Assembly (NCBI GenBank): GCA_029974635.1
Contig: JARKQY010000009.1
Location: 1-64,000 of the forward strand
Source of the DNA: Bacillota bacterium
GTDB lineage: Bacteria > Bacillota > UBA4882 > UBA8346
DNA: 64,000 bases
Reading direction: 5' to 3'
Part shown: piece by piece, positions 9,106-19,134 of the stretch
Layout of the letters: each line of letters starts with the position of its first letter
How positions within the stretch are numbered: position 1 is the first letter of the stretch
Position numbers and translations under genes: made by a program
Notes under the pieces: generated by a model
What the model was told of the DNA's origin: nothing
Databases searched by the model: none
The model's input: the letters and a program-made list of their open reading frames with translations, nothing else

Positions 9106-10185
9106 TTACATCCATGGATTTCGCTTCAGGTCGGCCACTGTTGCCTGATCCAATCGATTAATTAATTCTTTAGCTAGATGGATGGTGGCCTTAAGGTCAT
9201 CTAAACTGATAATTCCTTGATGACTATGAGCATAACGGACCGGTACTCCCATCACCATAGTGGGAACGCCTCCCAATCCCCTGGTTTGAATCACGCCGCC
9301 GTCGGTGCCGCCCCCTTCCCGTACTGCGGTCTGGTAGGGGATTCCTAATTCGGTGGCGGTTTGGACGGCCAGTTCAATTAACGCCCGGTTGGCGATCATG
9401 GATGGATCAAGATAACGCAGTTGCGGCCCTCCACCCAACTTGCCCTGGATAAGAGGTCCGCCGTCCGGGAAATCGTCCGCCGGCGCTCCTTCCAGTACCA
9501 GGCACACATCGGGTTCAGCAAGGGCAACTACCGAATGGGCGCCTTTCATTCCGTTTTCCTCCTGGACCGTACCGGCTCCGATGACCAGGTTCGGGTGGTC
9601 TGCGTCGATTTCCTTTAATACTTGAATTACAGCCGCACAACCGCTCCGGTCATCAAACGCTTTCCCGACAACAAAATTGGCGGGGCTAAGGAATCCTGCT
9701 TCAACAGCGGGAACTATCGGATCACCGATGCTGATGCCCAATGCTGAAATCTCTTCACCGCTGCGTGCTCCAATATCAATATATAGATCTCCCGGTTTCA
9801 GAGAACGGTTCCGTTCCTCATCGCTCATGTAATGAGGCGGTTTGGAACCGATTACGCCATAGTGATCCCCCTTTTTCGAACGAATGATCACCCGTTGGGC
9901 AACTAGCGCCGGAGCCCACCAACCGCCCAACGGGACGACTTTTAAGTATCCGGAAGGTAAAATTCCCCGAACCATTAACCCTACTTCATCGAGATGAGCG
10001 GCCAATAAAACCTTGGGAATCTCGGAACTCCCTTTATGAAAAGCCATGATACCGCCGAGATTATCATAGGAAATCTCCGTCCTTTCGGCCACCGCCTTTT
10101 GAAAAACCTCCCGCACCTCTTTTTCATATCCTGAAGGACCGAATGCATTTGATAAATCGAAGACCAGTTGTTCCAATGAAGTCAT
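9106..10185 (-). CDS. M42-family metallo-aminopeptidase
   Basis: A cytoplasmic di-metal aminopeptidase of the glutamyl-aminopeptidase/FrvX group, often mis-named endoglucanase M. Metal and catalytic segments visible are AAHLDEVGLMV, AFDDRSGCAAV, GAGTVQEENGMKGA and the C-terminal YAHSHQGIISL. The longer frame from 10248 adds a poor leader; the ATG at 10183-10185 has a GGAGGG site 8 nt upstream and gives 359 residues, the family norm. Probably assembles as a dodecameric shell like other M42 enzymes. It is separated from both neighbours by repeat-filled gaps, so it is likely monocistronic. Confidence 0.9.
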   Translation of the reverse strand: MTSLEQLVFDLSNAFGPSGYEKEVREVFQKAVAERTEISYDNLGGIMAFHKGSSEIPKVLLAAHLDEVGLMVRGILPSGYLKVVPLGGWWAPALVAQRVIIRSKKGDHYGVIGSKPPHYMSDEERNRSLKPGDLYIDIGARSGEEISALGISIGDPIVPAVEAGFLSPANFVVGKAFDDRSGCAAVIQVLKEIDADHPNLVIGAGTVQEENGMKGAHSVVALAEPDVCLVLEGAPADDFPDGGPLIQGKLGGGPQLRYLDPSMIANRALIELAVQTATELGIPYQTAVREGGGTDGGVIQTRGLGGVPTMVMGVPVRYAHSHQGIISLDDLKATIHLAKELINRLDQATVADLKRNPWM

Positions 10186-10408
10186 ATTGCGTTCCCTCCA
10201 AAATAAATACTTATTGCAAATCGTTGTATGTAAAGTTGCAGATTTCATTGCTAATTCCTTCAGTATATTATTAGTATTTCATGAAAGATTCACCTCAGAG
10301 GTATTTAAATGAAAAAGACATACAATATTTGGCGATAATTTCATTAATCGCTACATAATTGTACATCCTTTGATGATTTTTTGCTATTTCGAGGATGCTT
10401 TGTTCCGC

Positions 10409-10529
10409 GTTTCGTGTTCAGCGTTCATCGATTAAGCATGGAATCTAAGTCTTTGAACTCGGAACGCTGAATGATAGACCCAAAACCTTGAACTCGAAAC
10501 CCGGAACGTTGAACGATAGACCCAAAACC
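10409..10529. repeat. Direct and inverted 'GAACTCGGAACG' repeats
   Basis: Two direct copies run 10453-10487 and 10488-10529; both open TTGAACTCG, then GGAACG, and end ATAGACCCAAAACC. An inverted relative (GTTTCGTGTTCAGCGTTCAT) is at 10409-10428. The set fills the end of the 364-bp gap between the M42 peptidase and amidase genes. No gene was found there. Confidence 0.65.
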
Positions 10530-10549
10530 TTAATTCGCATCCATTAGAA

Positions 10550-12508
10550 TTAATTCTTCGATACTCTTTCCCGCAAATTCAGCTGTTTCCCCTGATAATA
10601 TTCGATGATCCCTTGAAAGATACCGACAGCCGCATTTTCCCGGAACTCATCCGTTTTCAGCACTTTCTCCTCTTCAAAATTGGAGAGATACCCCATCTCC
10701 ACCAAAATACTGGGCATCTGCGTTTCACGGATCACAACAAAATCATTGGTTTTCACCCCTAAACTTACCAGTCCCGTATTTAAGGCCAAATTAGCGGCAA
10801 CCTTTTCCGCCAGTAACATACTTTCTAAGCGCCCGGGGAGGTGATAAATTTCACTCCCGTGAATCGAATAGTTTCTATGATTATTGGCATGCACACTGAC
10901 GAACAAATCCGCGAACAAATAATTAGCCAGAAAAGCCCGTTCATAAAGGCTGACATAATCATCACTCCAGCGGGTCATAACCACATGGGCGCCCGCCCCT
11001 TCCAATAATTCCTTCAGCCGCATGCTGACATCCAAATTTATATCTTTTTCACGGGTTCCCTGCCGGCCGATGGCGCCCATATCAACCCCGCCGTGTCCGG
11101 CGTCAATGACGATAGTCTTCCGGACGATGGGCGACTTTTTAAATGAGATAATGGTATAGCGCTGGTCCGCCGAGATCTTCTGGTCGTATCCGGCACAGTT
11201 GGCCAGATCCACTAAAATACGGGCATTATTTGAAGAATCGGTAACCAAACGGATTCCTTTGACTTGATCATCCGTAACATCGGGGGTCCGGACACCCGGA
11301 AGAAACTTAGCACATGGTAATTCGATTTGGAGGCGTTCCGGATTATGTAATCTTTGGAACGTATGGACGATTGCGCCGCCAGTTTGAATTATCAATTTGC
11401 CGCCGGAGTCGGTTTCAATCCAATGAACGCCGGAAATTTGCTGGGTTGATCTGATTTCCAGTTTATTTGGATCTCCGGGTGAGCGCAACACGAAACAAGG
11501 TTCGTCGGATAATGTATCCACGACTACCTTAACGGTTTGCGAATCAATCTGATTCAAATGCACCGAATCAACCCACTTGCCATCACCGGGAAGGGAAGTA
11601 ATATTTTCAGCCAATGTGGCCCCTTTTAAGTTAAGCACCAAGCGATTCGGCTCTTTCTCCGTTTCCAAATGGAAAAGAGCCGGATTTGACGTTTTGATAA
11701 CTAATTTACGCTCCTGATCCTGCTCAAATCCTATGTCCTCGATGAAATAATTAAATACCAGGAGGGTCCGGCCGGTTTGTTCCGGATCTTGGATGAATCT
11801 GAAGCCGGATTCCCTTTTCAAATCAAATACGACCCGTAGTTGCTTTTTATCCATTTGACTGACACGAATCCCGGAGATGACCGGATTTTCGGAAGCAACC
11901 TGGCCCATTGCAAAATGTTTGGTTACCCCGGCCAGATCAATCACCAGGCGTCTGGGGTTTGATAATAAAAATTGGTCAATCTTCAATTTTCGGTTTCCCG
12001 TTAACAAAAAGGCCGGCCGATCTTCGTATTTGACATTCTCGATTCCAAGCAGGTAATTTTGATCCCAGTCCAAAGAAATGCGATTGCGATCCCAACTTTT
12101 TACAACCAATCCCAACCGCGTCATAAATTGTACTGGAAGCCACAACTGGCCGTTCCGTTCGAAGGGCGCAACCGGAAGCGATCTTTTTTGGCCATTTACG
12201 TAATATATGGTTTTACTTTCAAACATTTGAAAGCTCAGTTCGCCGAACTTAAACTGAATGGTTCCCCGTACCCGGTTCCAATCGCAGGTAACCGGGAAGT
12301 ACTTGGTCAAAAACGGCAGATTGACGTAATTGTATCTGTTTCTTTGGACTGCTCTGATTTCGGGGCCTAATTTTTCGCCTCCCAAGTATAAGGCGACGGA
12401 ACGAATGGGAGTTGCTCCGTGTACCACTGAAATCTTCGGGATGAAATTGGCGGCGGCAAACGTTAATATTATGAATCCGATTCCTAGCAACAATTTTCTG
12501 ATCTTCAA
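10550..12508 (-). CDS. Exported AMIN-domain N-acetylmuramoyl-L-alanine amidase (copy A)
   Basis: Cleaves the bond between muramic acid and the stem peptide in peptidoglycan. The order is signal sequence, a copper-amine-oxidase-N-like stalk domain (about 35-165), several AMIN-type beta repeats (about 165-450) and a C-terminal Amidase_3 zinc domain. Zinc and catalytic residues are seen in IDAGHGG, TREKD, VSVHANN and LVEMGYLSN. The chosen TTG start at 12506-12508 follows an AAAGGTGG site and leads straight into the signal peptide; in-frame ATGs at 12532-12535 and 12574 are possible but lack good sites. It is a tandem paralogue of the next upstream gene, 84 bp away. AMIN domains direct amidases to septal peptidoglycan or envelope complexes. 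Confidence 0.9.
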   Translation of the reverse strand: MKIRKLLLGIGFIILTFAAANFIPKISVVHGATPIRSVALYLGGEKLGPEIRAVQRNRYNYVNLPFLTKYFPVTCDWNRVRGTIQFKFGELSFQMFESKTIYYVNGQKRSLPVAPFERNGQLWLPVQFMTRLGLVVKSWDRNRISLDWDQNYLLGIENVKYEDRPAFLLTGNRKLKIDQFLLSNPRRLVIDLAGVTKHFAMGQVASENPVISGIRVSQMDKKQLRVVFDLKRESGFRFIQDPEQTGRTLLVFNYFIEDIGFEQDQERKLVIKTSNPALFHLETEKEPNRLVLNLKGATLAENITSLPGDGKWVDSVHLNQIDSQTVKVVVDTLSDEPCFVLRSPGDPNKLEIRSTQQISGVHWIETDSGGKLIIQTGGAIVHTFQRLHNPERLQIELPCAKFLPGVRTPDVTDDQVKGIRLVTDSSNNARILVDLANCAGYDQKISADQRYTIISFKKSPIVRKTIVIDAGHGGVDMGAIGRQGTREKDINLDVSMRLKELLEGAGAHVVMTRWSDDYVSLYERAFLANYLFADLFVSVHANNHRNYSIHGSEIYHLPGRLESMLLAEKVAANLALNTGLVSLGVKTNDFVVIRETQMPSILVEMGYLSNFEEEKVLKTDEFRENAAVGIFQGIIEYYQGKQLNLRERVSKN

Positions 12509-12592
12509 AACGCTCCCACCTTTCAACGTCATCATTCGCTTCCGGCATGCGAAATCCTGCCGGCTGGAATTCATGGTAAAAATTTACTAATT

Positions 12593-14494
12593 TTACATTG
12601 CATTCTGGCTGCAATAAGCGATGATTCCTTCAAAAATACTCCTGGTTGCGTTATCTTTAAAATCATTGCGGTTTAAGAGCGTCTCCTCCGCAAAATTTGA
12701 TAAGTATCCAAGTTCCACCAATATACTGGGCATTTGGGTTTCAACCAGCACCGCGTAATTATTAAACCGTACCCCACGATTGATCAATTTGGTTCCGGCG
12801 ACCAGCTTGGTCATTACTTGTTCGGCCAATTTTTTTCCGGCAGGTTTCTGATAATATATCTCAATTCCGCGGATATTGCGGTCACCCGTATAACTATTGC
12901 AATGAATACTAATAAACATATGGGCGAAATTAATATTGGCAATCATTGGCCGTTCGTACAGACTGATATATCTGTCATCTTTGCGGGTTAAAATCACGCA
13001 GGCCCCCGCATCATCCAGTAATTCTTTGAGACGCATGACCACGTCCAAAGTAAAATCCTTTTCCCGGGTTCCCTGAGCGCCGCATGCTCCGGGATCAACC
13101 CCTCCATGGCCGGCGTCCAACACCAATACTTTGTTCAACAATACGGAATTCCGAAACCGAATCACTAAATCGCGTTGATCTTTGGAATCCTGAATTTCGT
13201 ATAAAACATGTTCATTGAGACTAATTATAACTCTGATTTTGGTTGGTGATATGGTAATCAATTGAATTCCCTTAACGGCCTGACTCTTAATGATTGGAGC
13301 CGCCAGTCCCGGAGCGAACCGGAAATAGTTCAGGTCAATCTGAATCTGTTCTTGATTTTTAAGCTTGCTCACCGTTTTTACCAGTTCGCTGTCGCCCGCA
13401 ATCTTCAATTGGCCGCCGCCATCATTTGACCAGGAAATGCTCTGAATAGTCTGTACGGTCCGGACTTCTATCAGATTGGAGGTATCCTGAGGCTGAATTA
13501 CGTAACACGGAGTCTCATCCAGAAGATCAAGCACCACTCGGACTGTCTGGTGATCAAACTGCGCAACCCGGACTGTGCTTACCCATTTGCCATCTCCGGC
13601 AACACGGAGATCATGGGTATCTAAAGTCACGCCTACGAGATCGATGAATATCCGGTTGGGTTCGGAGACGGTCTTTACACTGTATTCCGTAGAGAGCGAA
13701 GTTCCGATTTGAACCTTACGGACCGGGCCTTTTTGAATGAACTTCAATCCGGTAACAAATCCGTTTAAAACAATGGTAAGCCGGTCTTCCTGATTTGGAT
13801 CGCGAATGATCCGGTAGCCGGTAAGCCGGTCTAAATCCAGGACCAATCGCAAATCAGTTTCATTCCTGACGCCCAACCGGACTGTTTTTACCATTTCACT
13901 GCCGGAGATCCGGTTGTCAAAGGCCGGATGAGTCTTTACATTTGCCAAATCCACCACTAACCGATCCGGTTTTTGGATTAAATTGCTTTCCCTGATCATG
14001 AGCGGCCTGGATCCAATCAACAATAAAGCAGGCCGGTTCTGATAAGTAACCGTTTCGATTTCCAACAGGTAGTTGTCCGCCCAATCCAGCCGGAGTTCAT
14101 TGGGTTCATCCTTTTGAACCACCAATCCAAACTGGATTAAAAAATCAACTGGCAGCCATAATTGGTCATCCTCTTCGAATACCGGGGCCGGCAGCTCTTT
14201 TTCAACTCCGGCTCGAATGTATTTGGTTCTATCTTCAGTCAAAGTAAAATTCCATTTTCCAAAACGAAGCTCAATATTGCCGGTATCCGGATCCCAACGG
14301 CTGATAACGTGGATATACTTGTTTAAAAAAGTGAGATTGATATATTTCATACTCCCTTTTTGAACAGCCTTTACCTCGGGAGTCAATAGCATATCTCCAA
14401 ACTTTACTGTGACCTGGTTTGACTCAACCGCCCCCGTTACCGGCGCAATCCCGAAAAATAACAGCCCGAAAATAATGATTTTCTTAAATATCAA
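12593..14494 (-). CDS. Exported AMIN-domain N-acetylmuramoyl-L-alanine amidase (copy B)
   Basis: 633 residues with the same architecture as its downstream neighbour: signal peptide (about 1-21), stalk domain, AMIN-like beta repeats and Amidase_3. Catalytic segments are LDAGHGGVDPGA, TREKD, ISIHCNS and LVELGYLSN. The start is a TTG with AAGGGTG/AAGGTGG just upstream. Copy A and copy B align along their whole length with moderate identity, so this is an old tandem duplication with both members apparently intact. They may act at different stages, for example vegetative division and sporulation. It is 74 bp downstream of pcrA on the same strand. Confidence 0.9.
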   Translation of the reverse strand: MIFKKIIIFGLLFFGIAPVTGAVESNQVTVKFGDMLLTPEVKAVQKGSMKYINLTFLNKYIHVISRWDPDTGNIELRFGKWNFTLTEDRTKYIRAGVEKELPAPVFEEDDQLWLPVDFLIQFGLVVQKDEPNELRLDWADNYLLEIETVTYQNRPALLLIGSRPLMIRESNLIQKPDRLVVDLANVKTHPAFDNRISGSEMVKTVRLGVRNETDLRLVLDLDRLTGYRIIRDPNQEDRLTIVLNGFVTGLKFIQKGPVRKVQIGTSLSTEYSVKTVSEPNRIFIDLVGVTLDTHDLRVAGDGKWVSTVRVAQFDHQTVRVVLDLLDETPCYVIQPQDTSNLIEVRTVQTIQSISWSNDGGGQLKIAGDSELVKTVSKLKNQEQIQIDLNYFRFAPGLAAPIIKSQAVKGIQLITISPTKIRVIISLNEHVLYEIQDSKDQRDLVIRFRNSVLLNKVLVLDAGHGGVDPGACGAQGTREKDFTLDVVMRLKELLDDAGACVILTRKDDRYISLYERPMIANINFAHMFISIHCNSYTGDRNIRGIEIYYQKPAGKKLAEQVMTKLVAGTKLINRGVRFNNYAVLVETQMPSILVELGYLSNFAEETLLNRNDFKDNATRSIFEGIIAYCSQNAM

Positions 14495-14568
14495 CCACCT
14501 TCACCCTTCCAAGACAATAAAACAAAATACCGTATGGGAATTTTTTCACTCTTGACAATACATTCCCC

Positions 14569-16773
14569 TTATTCAATTGTTTCCAGATTGGCATACTCCA
14601 GGATGAGTGATTTGATTCCCAAACCTGGAAAAGCTACTTTTACTTGAGCGCCAGGACCAGCGCCTTCTTTGGAGATGACGGTTCCCACTCCCCATTTGGA
14701 ATGATTCACCTTGCATCCGGGCTTTATGGCGTCCGGATCTCCTTTGGGGCTTCCATTGCCGGCTCCTGTTTTATTTCCGAAGCTCCCTTTCTCCAATCCC
14801 CTTGAAACGGGCTTTGAAGATGTAAACAACTGGGAACTGCTGCCGTCCAAACTTGCCTTTATATTAATTATCGTCTCTTTTGGCAATTCCATTAGGAAAC
14901 GTGATGGAATTGATGAGTTAAAATTGCCATACATGGTCCGCATGCCGGCGTATGTAAGATAAAGCAATTGTTTGGCCCGGGTAATGCCTACATAGCAAAG
15001 GCGGCGCTCTTCTTCCAGTTCCGATTCCTGTAACGCCCGGTTATGAGGGAACAATCCTTCTTCCAGACCCACCAGGAAAACCACCGGGAATTCCAATCCT
15101 TTGGCGGAATGCAGGGTCATCAGCACCACTGAATCAGCCTCCGCCTGGTATTCATCCACATCAGCCACCAAAGCCACTGTTTCCAGAAATGCCGCCAAAG
15201 TCCGATCATCACTATTCTTTTCGAATTCAACGGTTAGCGCCAAAAACTCCTCCAGATTTTCCAGCCGGCCTTGGGCCTCAATCGTTGCCTCATCCCGTAA
15301 ATCCTGGAGATAACCGCTTTCTTTTAAAATCAATTCGGCGAGTTCGGTTACGTTCTTGTTGGCCTTTGCCTGTATCCAGCCCTCCAACAACCGTCCAAAC
15401 TCCTTGAGCGGTTTAATCCCCCGGGATGTCAGGCTGGGAATCTCGTCGAGATGGTCAAACCCTTCCAAAACGCTATAATTCCCGTCTCCCAGAAAGAATA
15501 AAAACCGCTCGAAACTGGCATCCCCAATGCCCCGTTTCGGGACGTTGATGATCCGGGTTAAACTCACAGTATCCTGGGGGTTGTACACCAGCCGCAGGTA
15601 AGCGATAATATCCTTGATTTCTTTGCGTTCGTAAAACCGGAAACCGCCGATAATCCGGTACGGCATGCCATACTGAATCATAACTTCTTCAAAACTGCGA
15701 GACTGGGCGTTAGTCCGGTAAAGAAGCCCGAAATCGCTATATTTACGTCCCCCGGATGCAATCAGCCGGCGGATCTCATCTACTACAAAACGGGCCTCGT
15801 CCCTTTCATCCGCCGCGGGATATAACCGGATCCTTTCTCCCTCCCGGTTCTCGGTCCAAAGCTGTTTCGGTTTCCGTTCCCGGTTGTTTTTGATGACCGT
15901 ATTGGCGGTTTCCAGGATATTTTTGGTGGACCGATAGTTTTGTTCCAGCTTTATCACCCGGACCTCCGGGAAATCCCGTTCGAACTCCAGAATATTCCGG
16001 ATGTCGGCTTTCCGGAAGCTGTAAATAGACTGGTCATCATCCCCTACCACACAAAGATTATGGTATTTAGTAGCCAGCAAATTGACCAGTACATATTGGG
16101 CGTGATTGGTATCCTGGTACTCATCAATCATGATATACCGGAAGCGTTCCTGATACTTCTCCAGCACCTGGGGCATTTCCCGGAACAATCTGACGGTCAT
16201 CATAATCAAATCATCAAAATCCATCCCGTTATTCCGGCGCAACTTCTTCTGATAGACTTGATACACTTCGGCAACCGTGTTGCTCCAAAAGTCGTACGCC
16301 CCGCGGCTATATTCCTCCGGCCCCTGCAGTTCGTTCTTGGCTGCTGAAATGGACGCAGCCAATGCTTTGGGATGATAGTTTTTATCGCTGAGATTCAATT
16401 CCTTCAATACATTTTTCAACAAGGTCTGTTGATCCTGGCTGTCGAAGATGACAAAGTTCTTATCATAACCCAAAGTACCTATCTCTTGCCGTAATATCCG
16501 GACACAGGCGGTATGAAAGGTGGAAACCCAGATCCCGGCCGTCGCCTGCCCCACAATAGCTTCAACCCGCTCCCGCATCTCCTGGGCGGCTTTGTTGGTA
16601 AAAGTCACCGCCAGAATCTGCCACGGCTGAACGCCCTGGCTTAATAAGTATGCGATGCGATGGGTCAGAACCCGGGTTTTACCGGATCCGGCCCCCGCCA
16701 AAATAAGAAGCGGTCCCTCGGTATGACAGACCGCCTCGCGTTGCGGGCCGTTTAAATTGGCTAACATATCCAT
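14569..16773 (-). CDS. pcrA: UvrD/PcrA-type 3'-5' DNA helicase
   Basis: Superfamily 1A helicase of 734 residues used in repair and in removing RNA polymerase or recombinase from DNA. All helicase motifs are visible: GAGSGKT (motif I), DEYQDTN (II), GDDDQSIYSFR (III), QNYRST (IV), LMTLHSAKGLEF (V) and VGITRAK (VI). The C-terminus carries the basic 'GCKVNHSKWGVGTVIS' beta-domain typical of PcrA, which contacts RNA polymerase. The GTG at 16782 is possible, but the ATG at 16771-16773 has GGAG 8 nt upstream. It lies in the minus-strand block after a terminator of the GH16 gene. No ligA is adjacent, unlike the usual pcrA-ligA pair. Confidence 0.96.
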   Translation of the reverse strand: MDMLANLNGPQREAVCHTEGPLLILAGAGSGKTRVLTHRIAYLLSQGVQPWQILAVTFTNKAAQEMRERVEAIVGQATAGIWVSTFHTACVRILRQEIGTLGYDKNFVIFDSQDQQTLLKNVLKELNLSDKNYHPKALAASISAAKNELQGPEEYSRGAYDFWSNTVAEVYQVYQKKLRRNNGMDFDDLIMMTVRLFREMPQVLEKYQERFRYIMIDEYQDTNHAQYVLVNLLATKYHNLCVVGDDDQSIYSFRKADIRNILEFERDFPEVRVIKLEQNYRSTKNILETANTVIKNNRERKPKQLWTENREGERIRLYPAADERDEARFVVDEIRRLIASGGRKYSDFGLLYRTNAQSRSFEEVMIQYGMPYRIIGGFRFYERKEIKDIIAYLRLVYNPQDTVSLTRIINVPKRGIGDASFERFLFFLGDGNYSVLEGFDHLDEIPSLTSRGIKPLKEFGRLLEGWIQAKANKNVTELAELILKESGYLQDLRDEATIEAQGRLENLEEFLALTVEFEKNSDDRTLAAFLETVALVADVDEYQAEADSVVLMTLHSAKGLEFPVVFLVGLEEGLFPHNRALQESELEEERRLCYVGITRAKQLLYLTYAGMRTMYGNFNSSIPSRFLMELPKETIINIKASLDGSSSQLFTSSKPVSRGLEKGSFGNKTGAGNGSPKGDPDAIKPGCKVNHSKWGVGTVISKEGAGPGAQVKVAFPGLGIKSLILEYANLETIE

Positions 16774-16795
16774 CCATATCACTCCAGTAAAATAA

Positions 16796-16836
16796 AATCA
16801 GGAATCCTTTCATCGTGGAAAGAAGAATTCCTGATT
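16796..16836 (-). terminator. Terminator of the GH16 gene
   Basis: Perfect 10-bp arms AATCAGGAAT (16796-16805) and ATTCCTGATT (16827-16836). On the minus strand the hairpin is followed by TTTATTTTA. Confidence 0.7.
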
Positions 16837-16863
16837 GGAAGCTTATTTTCCTGCAAGACGCAA

Positions 16864-17634
16864 TTATTTTTGTTTTTGATACACCCGGATATAATCGATA
16901 TAATAATCCAGCGGAAATTCCGTACCGGTGGGGTCGCCCCCGTTGCTCCCGCCAATGGCCAGATTGACTATCATATACATGGGCAGCCTGAAAGGATTAT
17001 GTTCACCCCTGGTGGCCTCATTAACATCGAAATGAAGGGCTAATTTTCCGTCACAGAATAATTTAATCGCATGAGCGTCCCATTCCATAATCCATATATG
17101 GTATTGACTCTCCCAGCCCGGTTTAAAACCGTCTACCATCTGAACATCCGAATACCAATAAGTTCCGAAGTATACATTGGCCAGTATCTTTCCCTTATAA
17201 TACTCCATCATGTCAATCTCGCCGCATTCCGGCCATTTCCCGTCATTGCCCGTACCCAGCGCCCACCAGGCCGGCCAGCTGCCGCTAACACAGGGAATCC
17301 TGGCCCGCAACTCAAACCGGCCATATTGAAACTTGCGTTTCGTGAACAGGCTGGCCGAGGTATATTCATAATAATCATATTCCTCCCGTCGGGCTTGAAT
17401 TACAAGATTGCCATCAACAATTTTCGCGTTTTCCGGCCGATTGGTATAATACTGCTCCTCATTATTTCGGATATAGCCAATTTCATAATCCCATTCCGAA
17501 GTATTGACGGTCTTCCCGTCAAACTCGTCGCTCCAAACCAGGGTCCAATCGGAGGGTGTATTTTTAGAAGCGTAGACGGTAAATGAAACCAGGAATAATG
17601 TTGTAAGAAAAAAAGATAATAGAATTTTTTTCAT
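16864..17634 (-). CDS. Secreted GH16 beta-glucanase (laminarinase/lichenase type)
   Basis: 256 residues with a Sec signal peptide (about 1-22). The retaining catalytic motif ExDxxE is complete: E139, D141, E144 in GEIDMMEYY. Conserved GH16 sequence around it includes WPAWWALG upstream and the 'IWIMEWD' strand downstream. Likely substrates are beta-1,3- or mixed beta-1,3/1,4-glucans; the extra Met in EIDMME is the 'beta-bulge' form typical of laminarinases rather than lichenases. It has no carbohydrate-binding module. Together with the GH5 gene at 62.6 kb it suggests growth on plant or algal polysaccharide. Confidence 0.93.
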   Translation of the reverse strand: MKKILLSFFLTTLFLVSFTVYASKNTPSDWTLVWSDEFDGKTVNTSEWDYEIGYIRNNEEQYYTNRPENAKIVDGNLVIQARREEYDYYEYTSASLFTKRKFQYGRFELRARIPCVSGSWPAWWALGTGNDGKWPECGEIDMMEYYKGKILANVYFGTYWYSDVQMVDGFKPGWESQYHIWIMEWDAHAIKLFCDGKLALHFDVNEATRGEHNPFRLPMYMIVNLAIGGSNGGDPTGTEFPLDYYIDYIRVYQKQK

Positions 17635-17700
17635 TCATTTCACTCTTCTCATTTTTAGATTCCAGTCTTCCTAAGATATCGGCAATTATTGTAAAGAATA

Positions 17701-18924
17701 TTAAGGAGTTTCATTAGTTATCTGATTACCATTGAATATACTCTTTCCCACCTTACTCGCCGTCCAGAGGTTCACAGCCGCTATCATTGCCGCTGCGACG
17801 AAAATGGCCTCGTAGCCCCAAGCTTCCCAGAGCAAACCTCCCAATGCCGGAATCGACATGGCCACAAAATGATCGAGGGATACTCCCAATGATAAAGTTG
17901 GGGTGAAGTCTTCCTCATGCACCAATTGCTTGTGCAGGTAAGTAGTACGAGCCATGGAAACGGCAAATAAAACCTGATCCGCAATATAACAAAGATACAC
18001 CAAATAAACCCCCAAGCTCCCCAAACCCAAATGCCCGGCAAAGCCGTAAACTAAACACACCATAATCAAGCTTAACGCTTCCCCGATTAAGATCGGCCGC
18101 TCGCCAATCCTGTCAATCATCCGTCCCAGCCAGGGTTTGAAGAAAATGCCGATGACCGATGAAACCAGCAACAGAATTACAAAAGTTCCTTCGCCTTGGC
18201 CGTAAATCTTAATCAACACCCAAGGAGCGAAGGTCAAAAACACCTGTTTCCTGGCGCCGAAAAGGACCGATAACCAGTAAAACAAAGCATACTCTTTCCG
18301 GAAAACCAGCCTAAATCTCGGCCGGTTCTCTTTGGGCCGTTTTAAGGCTTTAATGGCAAACACACTGGTCGCCGCCAATAGGGCAAAAAAGGCTGCCATC
18401 CGGAACATCGTGTTATATCCAAGTTTTAGCCCGCCCATCACCAACAACACCAAACCGAGACCGAAAATGTAGGCGGCGGTGTTTACCCCATTTAATAAAC
18501 CTAGGCTCCGGCCGACATTTTTTTTATCCGACAACCTAACGGAGACACTGGATGAAAGCGGTAGATAAAGATGGGTTCCCACACTCCAGATCAACATGCT
18601 GCAAACCATCCAGGTCATGCGCGGCTCTCCGCCCCAGTTGGAAAATGACTGCCCGGCCAGGCCCAGAGAAACCAAACCAATGGCCGTGGCCAGCATTCGT
18701 ACATCAGCCATAAACATCAATAATCCCGATATGACAGCTACCGTAAACCCGGGAAACTCCCTGGGAAACTCCAGATAACCCCGAACTCTCGCCGAAATAT
18801 GAAATACTTCGTTCAAGTAATTATTGAAAATCGGGTCGTAAATCCCGCTGGTAATGCCGAAAAAAAGCCAGCAAAGCACCAGCAGCTTATATTCACCGGT
18901 GAGACCGGACCACCATTTGCGCAT
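17701..18924 (-). CDS. Major facilitator superfamily transporter
   Basis: 407 residues with about 12 hydrophobic segments and a central basic cytoplasmic loop (around 190-215, 'KALKRPKENRPRFR'). The MFS signature-like basic stretch 'GRMIDRIGERP' lies in the second half. An AGGAGC site is 7 nt before the ATG. Substrate cannot be inferred. Its position between the GH16 gene and a stretch of biosynthetic genes gives no strong clue; sugar or drug export/import are both open. Confidence 0.85.
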   Translation of the reverse strand: MRKWWSGLTGEYKLLVLCWLFFGITSGIYDPIFNNYLNEVFHISARVRGYLEFPREFPGFTVAVISGLLMFMADVRMLATAIGLVSLGLAGQSFSNWGGEPRMTWMVCSMLIWSVGTHLYLPLSSSVSVRLSDKKNVGRSLGLLNGVNTAAYIFGLGLVLLVMGGLKLGYNTMFRMAAFFALLAATSVFAIKALKRPKENRPRFRLVFRKEYALFYWLSVLFGARKQVFLTFAPWVLIKIYGQGEGTFVILLLVSSVIGIFFKPWLGRMIDRIGERPILIGEALSLIMVCLVYGFAGHLGLGSLGVYLVYLCYIADQVLFAVSMARTTYLHKQLVHEEDFTPTLSLGVSLDHFVAMSIPALGGLLWEAWGYEAIFVAAAMIAAVNLWTASKVGKSIFNGNQITNETP

Positions 18925-19066
18925 CCAGTTTGCTCCTTAATATCTTGTTTCAATTCCAACAGCCTTGATCCGTTTGTCCATGAAAAAGCTCAATAAACAT
19001 TGGATCATTCTCGATTTCCGGTAAATACCCTTCAAAAAAATAGCGCGATCCATTTTGAACTCCAGC

Positions 19067-19107
19067 AAAAAAGAGATACTCCCATCGCTTAGGAATACCT
19101 CTTTTTA
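19067..19107 (-). terminator. Rho-independent terminator after the small 62-aa gene
   Basis: Arms about 15 bp long (AAAAAGAGATACTCC and GGAATACCTCTTTTT) with two mismatches. The minus-strand hairpin ends in TCTTTTTT. It isolates the small gene at 19135 from the MFS gene. Confidence 0.75.
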
Positions 19108-19134
19108 TCTTCTATTTATGTTTCAGTACAATCC

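Noticed and set aside
15940..16347. 135-codon plus-strand frame inside pcrA
   Set aside because: It overlaps the helicase motif II-III region on the other strand, where coding is certain.
18596..18996. Plus-strand frames over the MFS gene start
   Set aside because: Both are antisense to hydrophobic segments of the transporter, and neither has a ribosome site.
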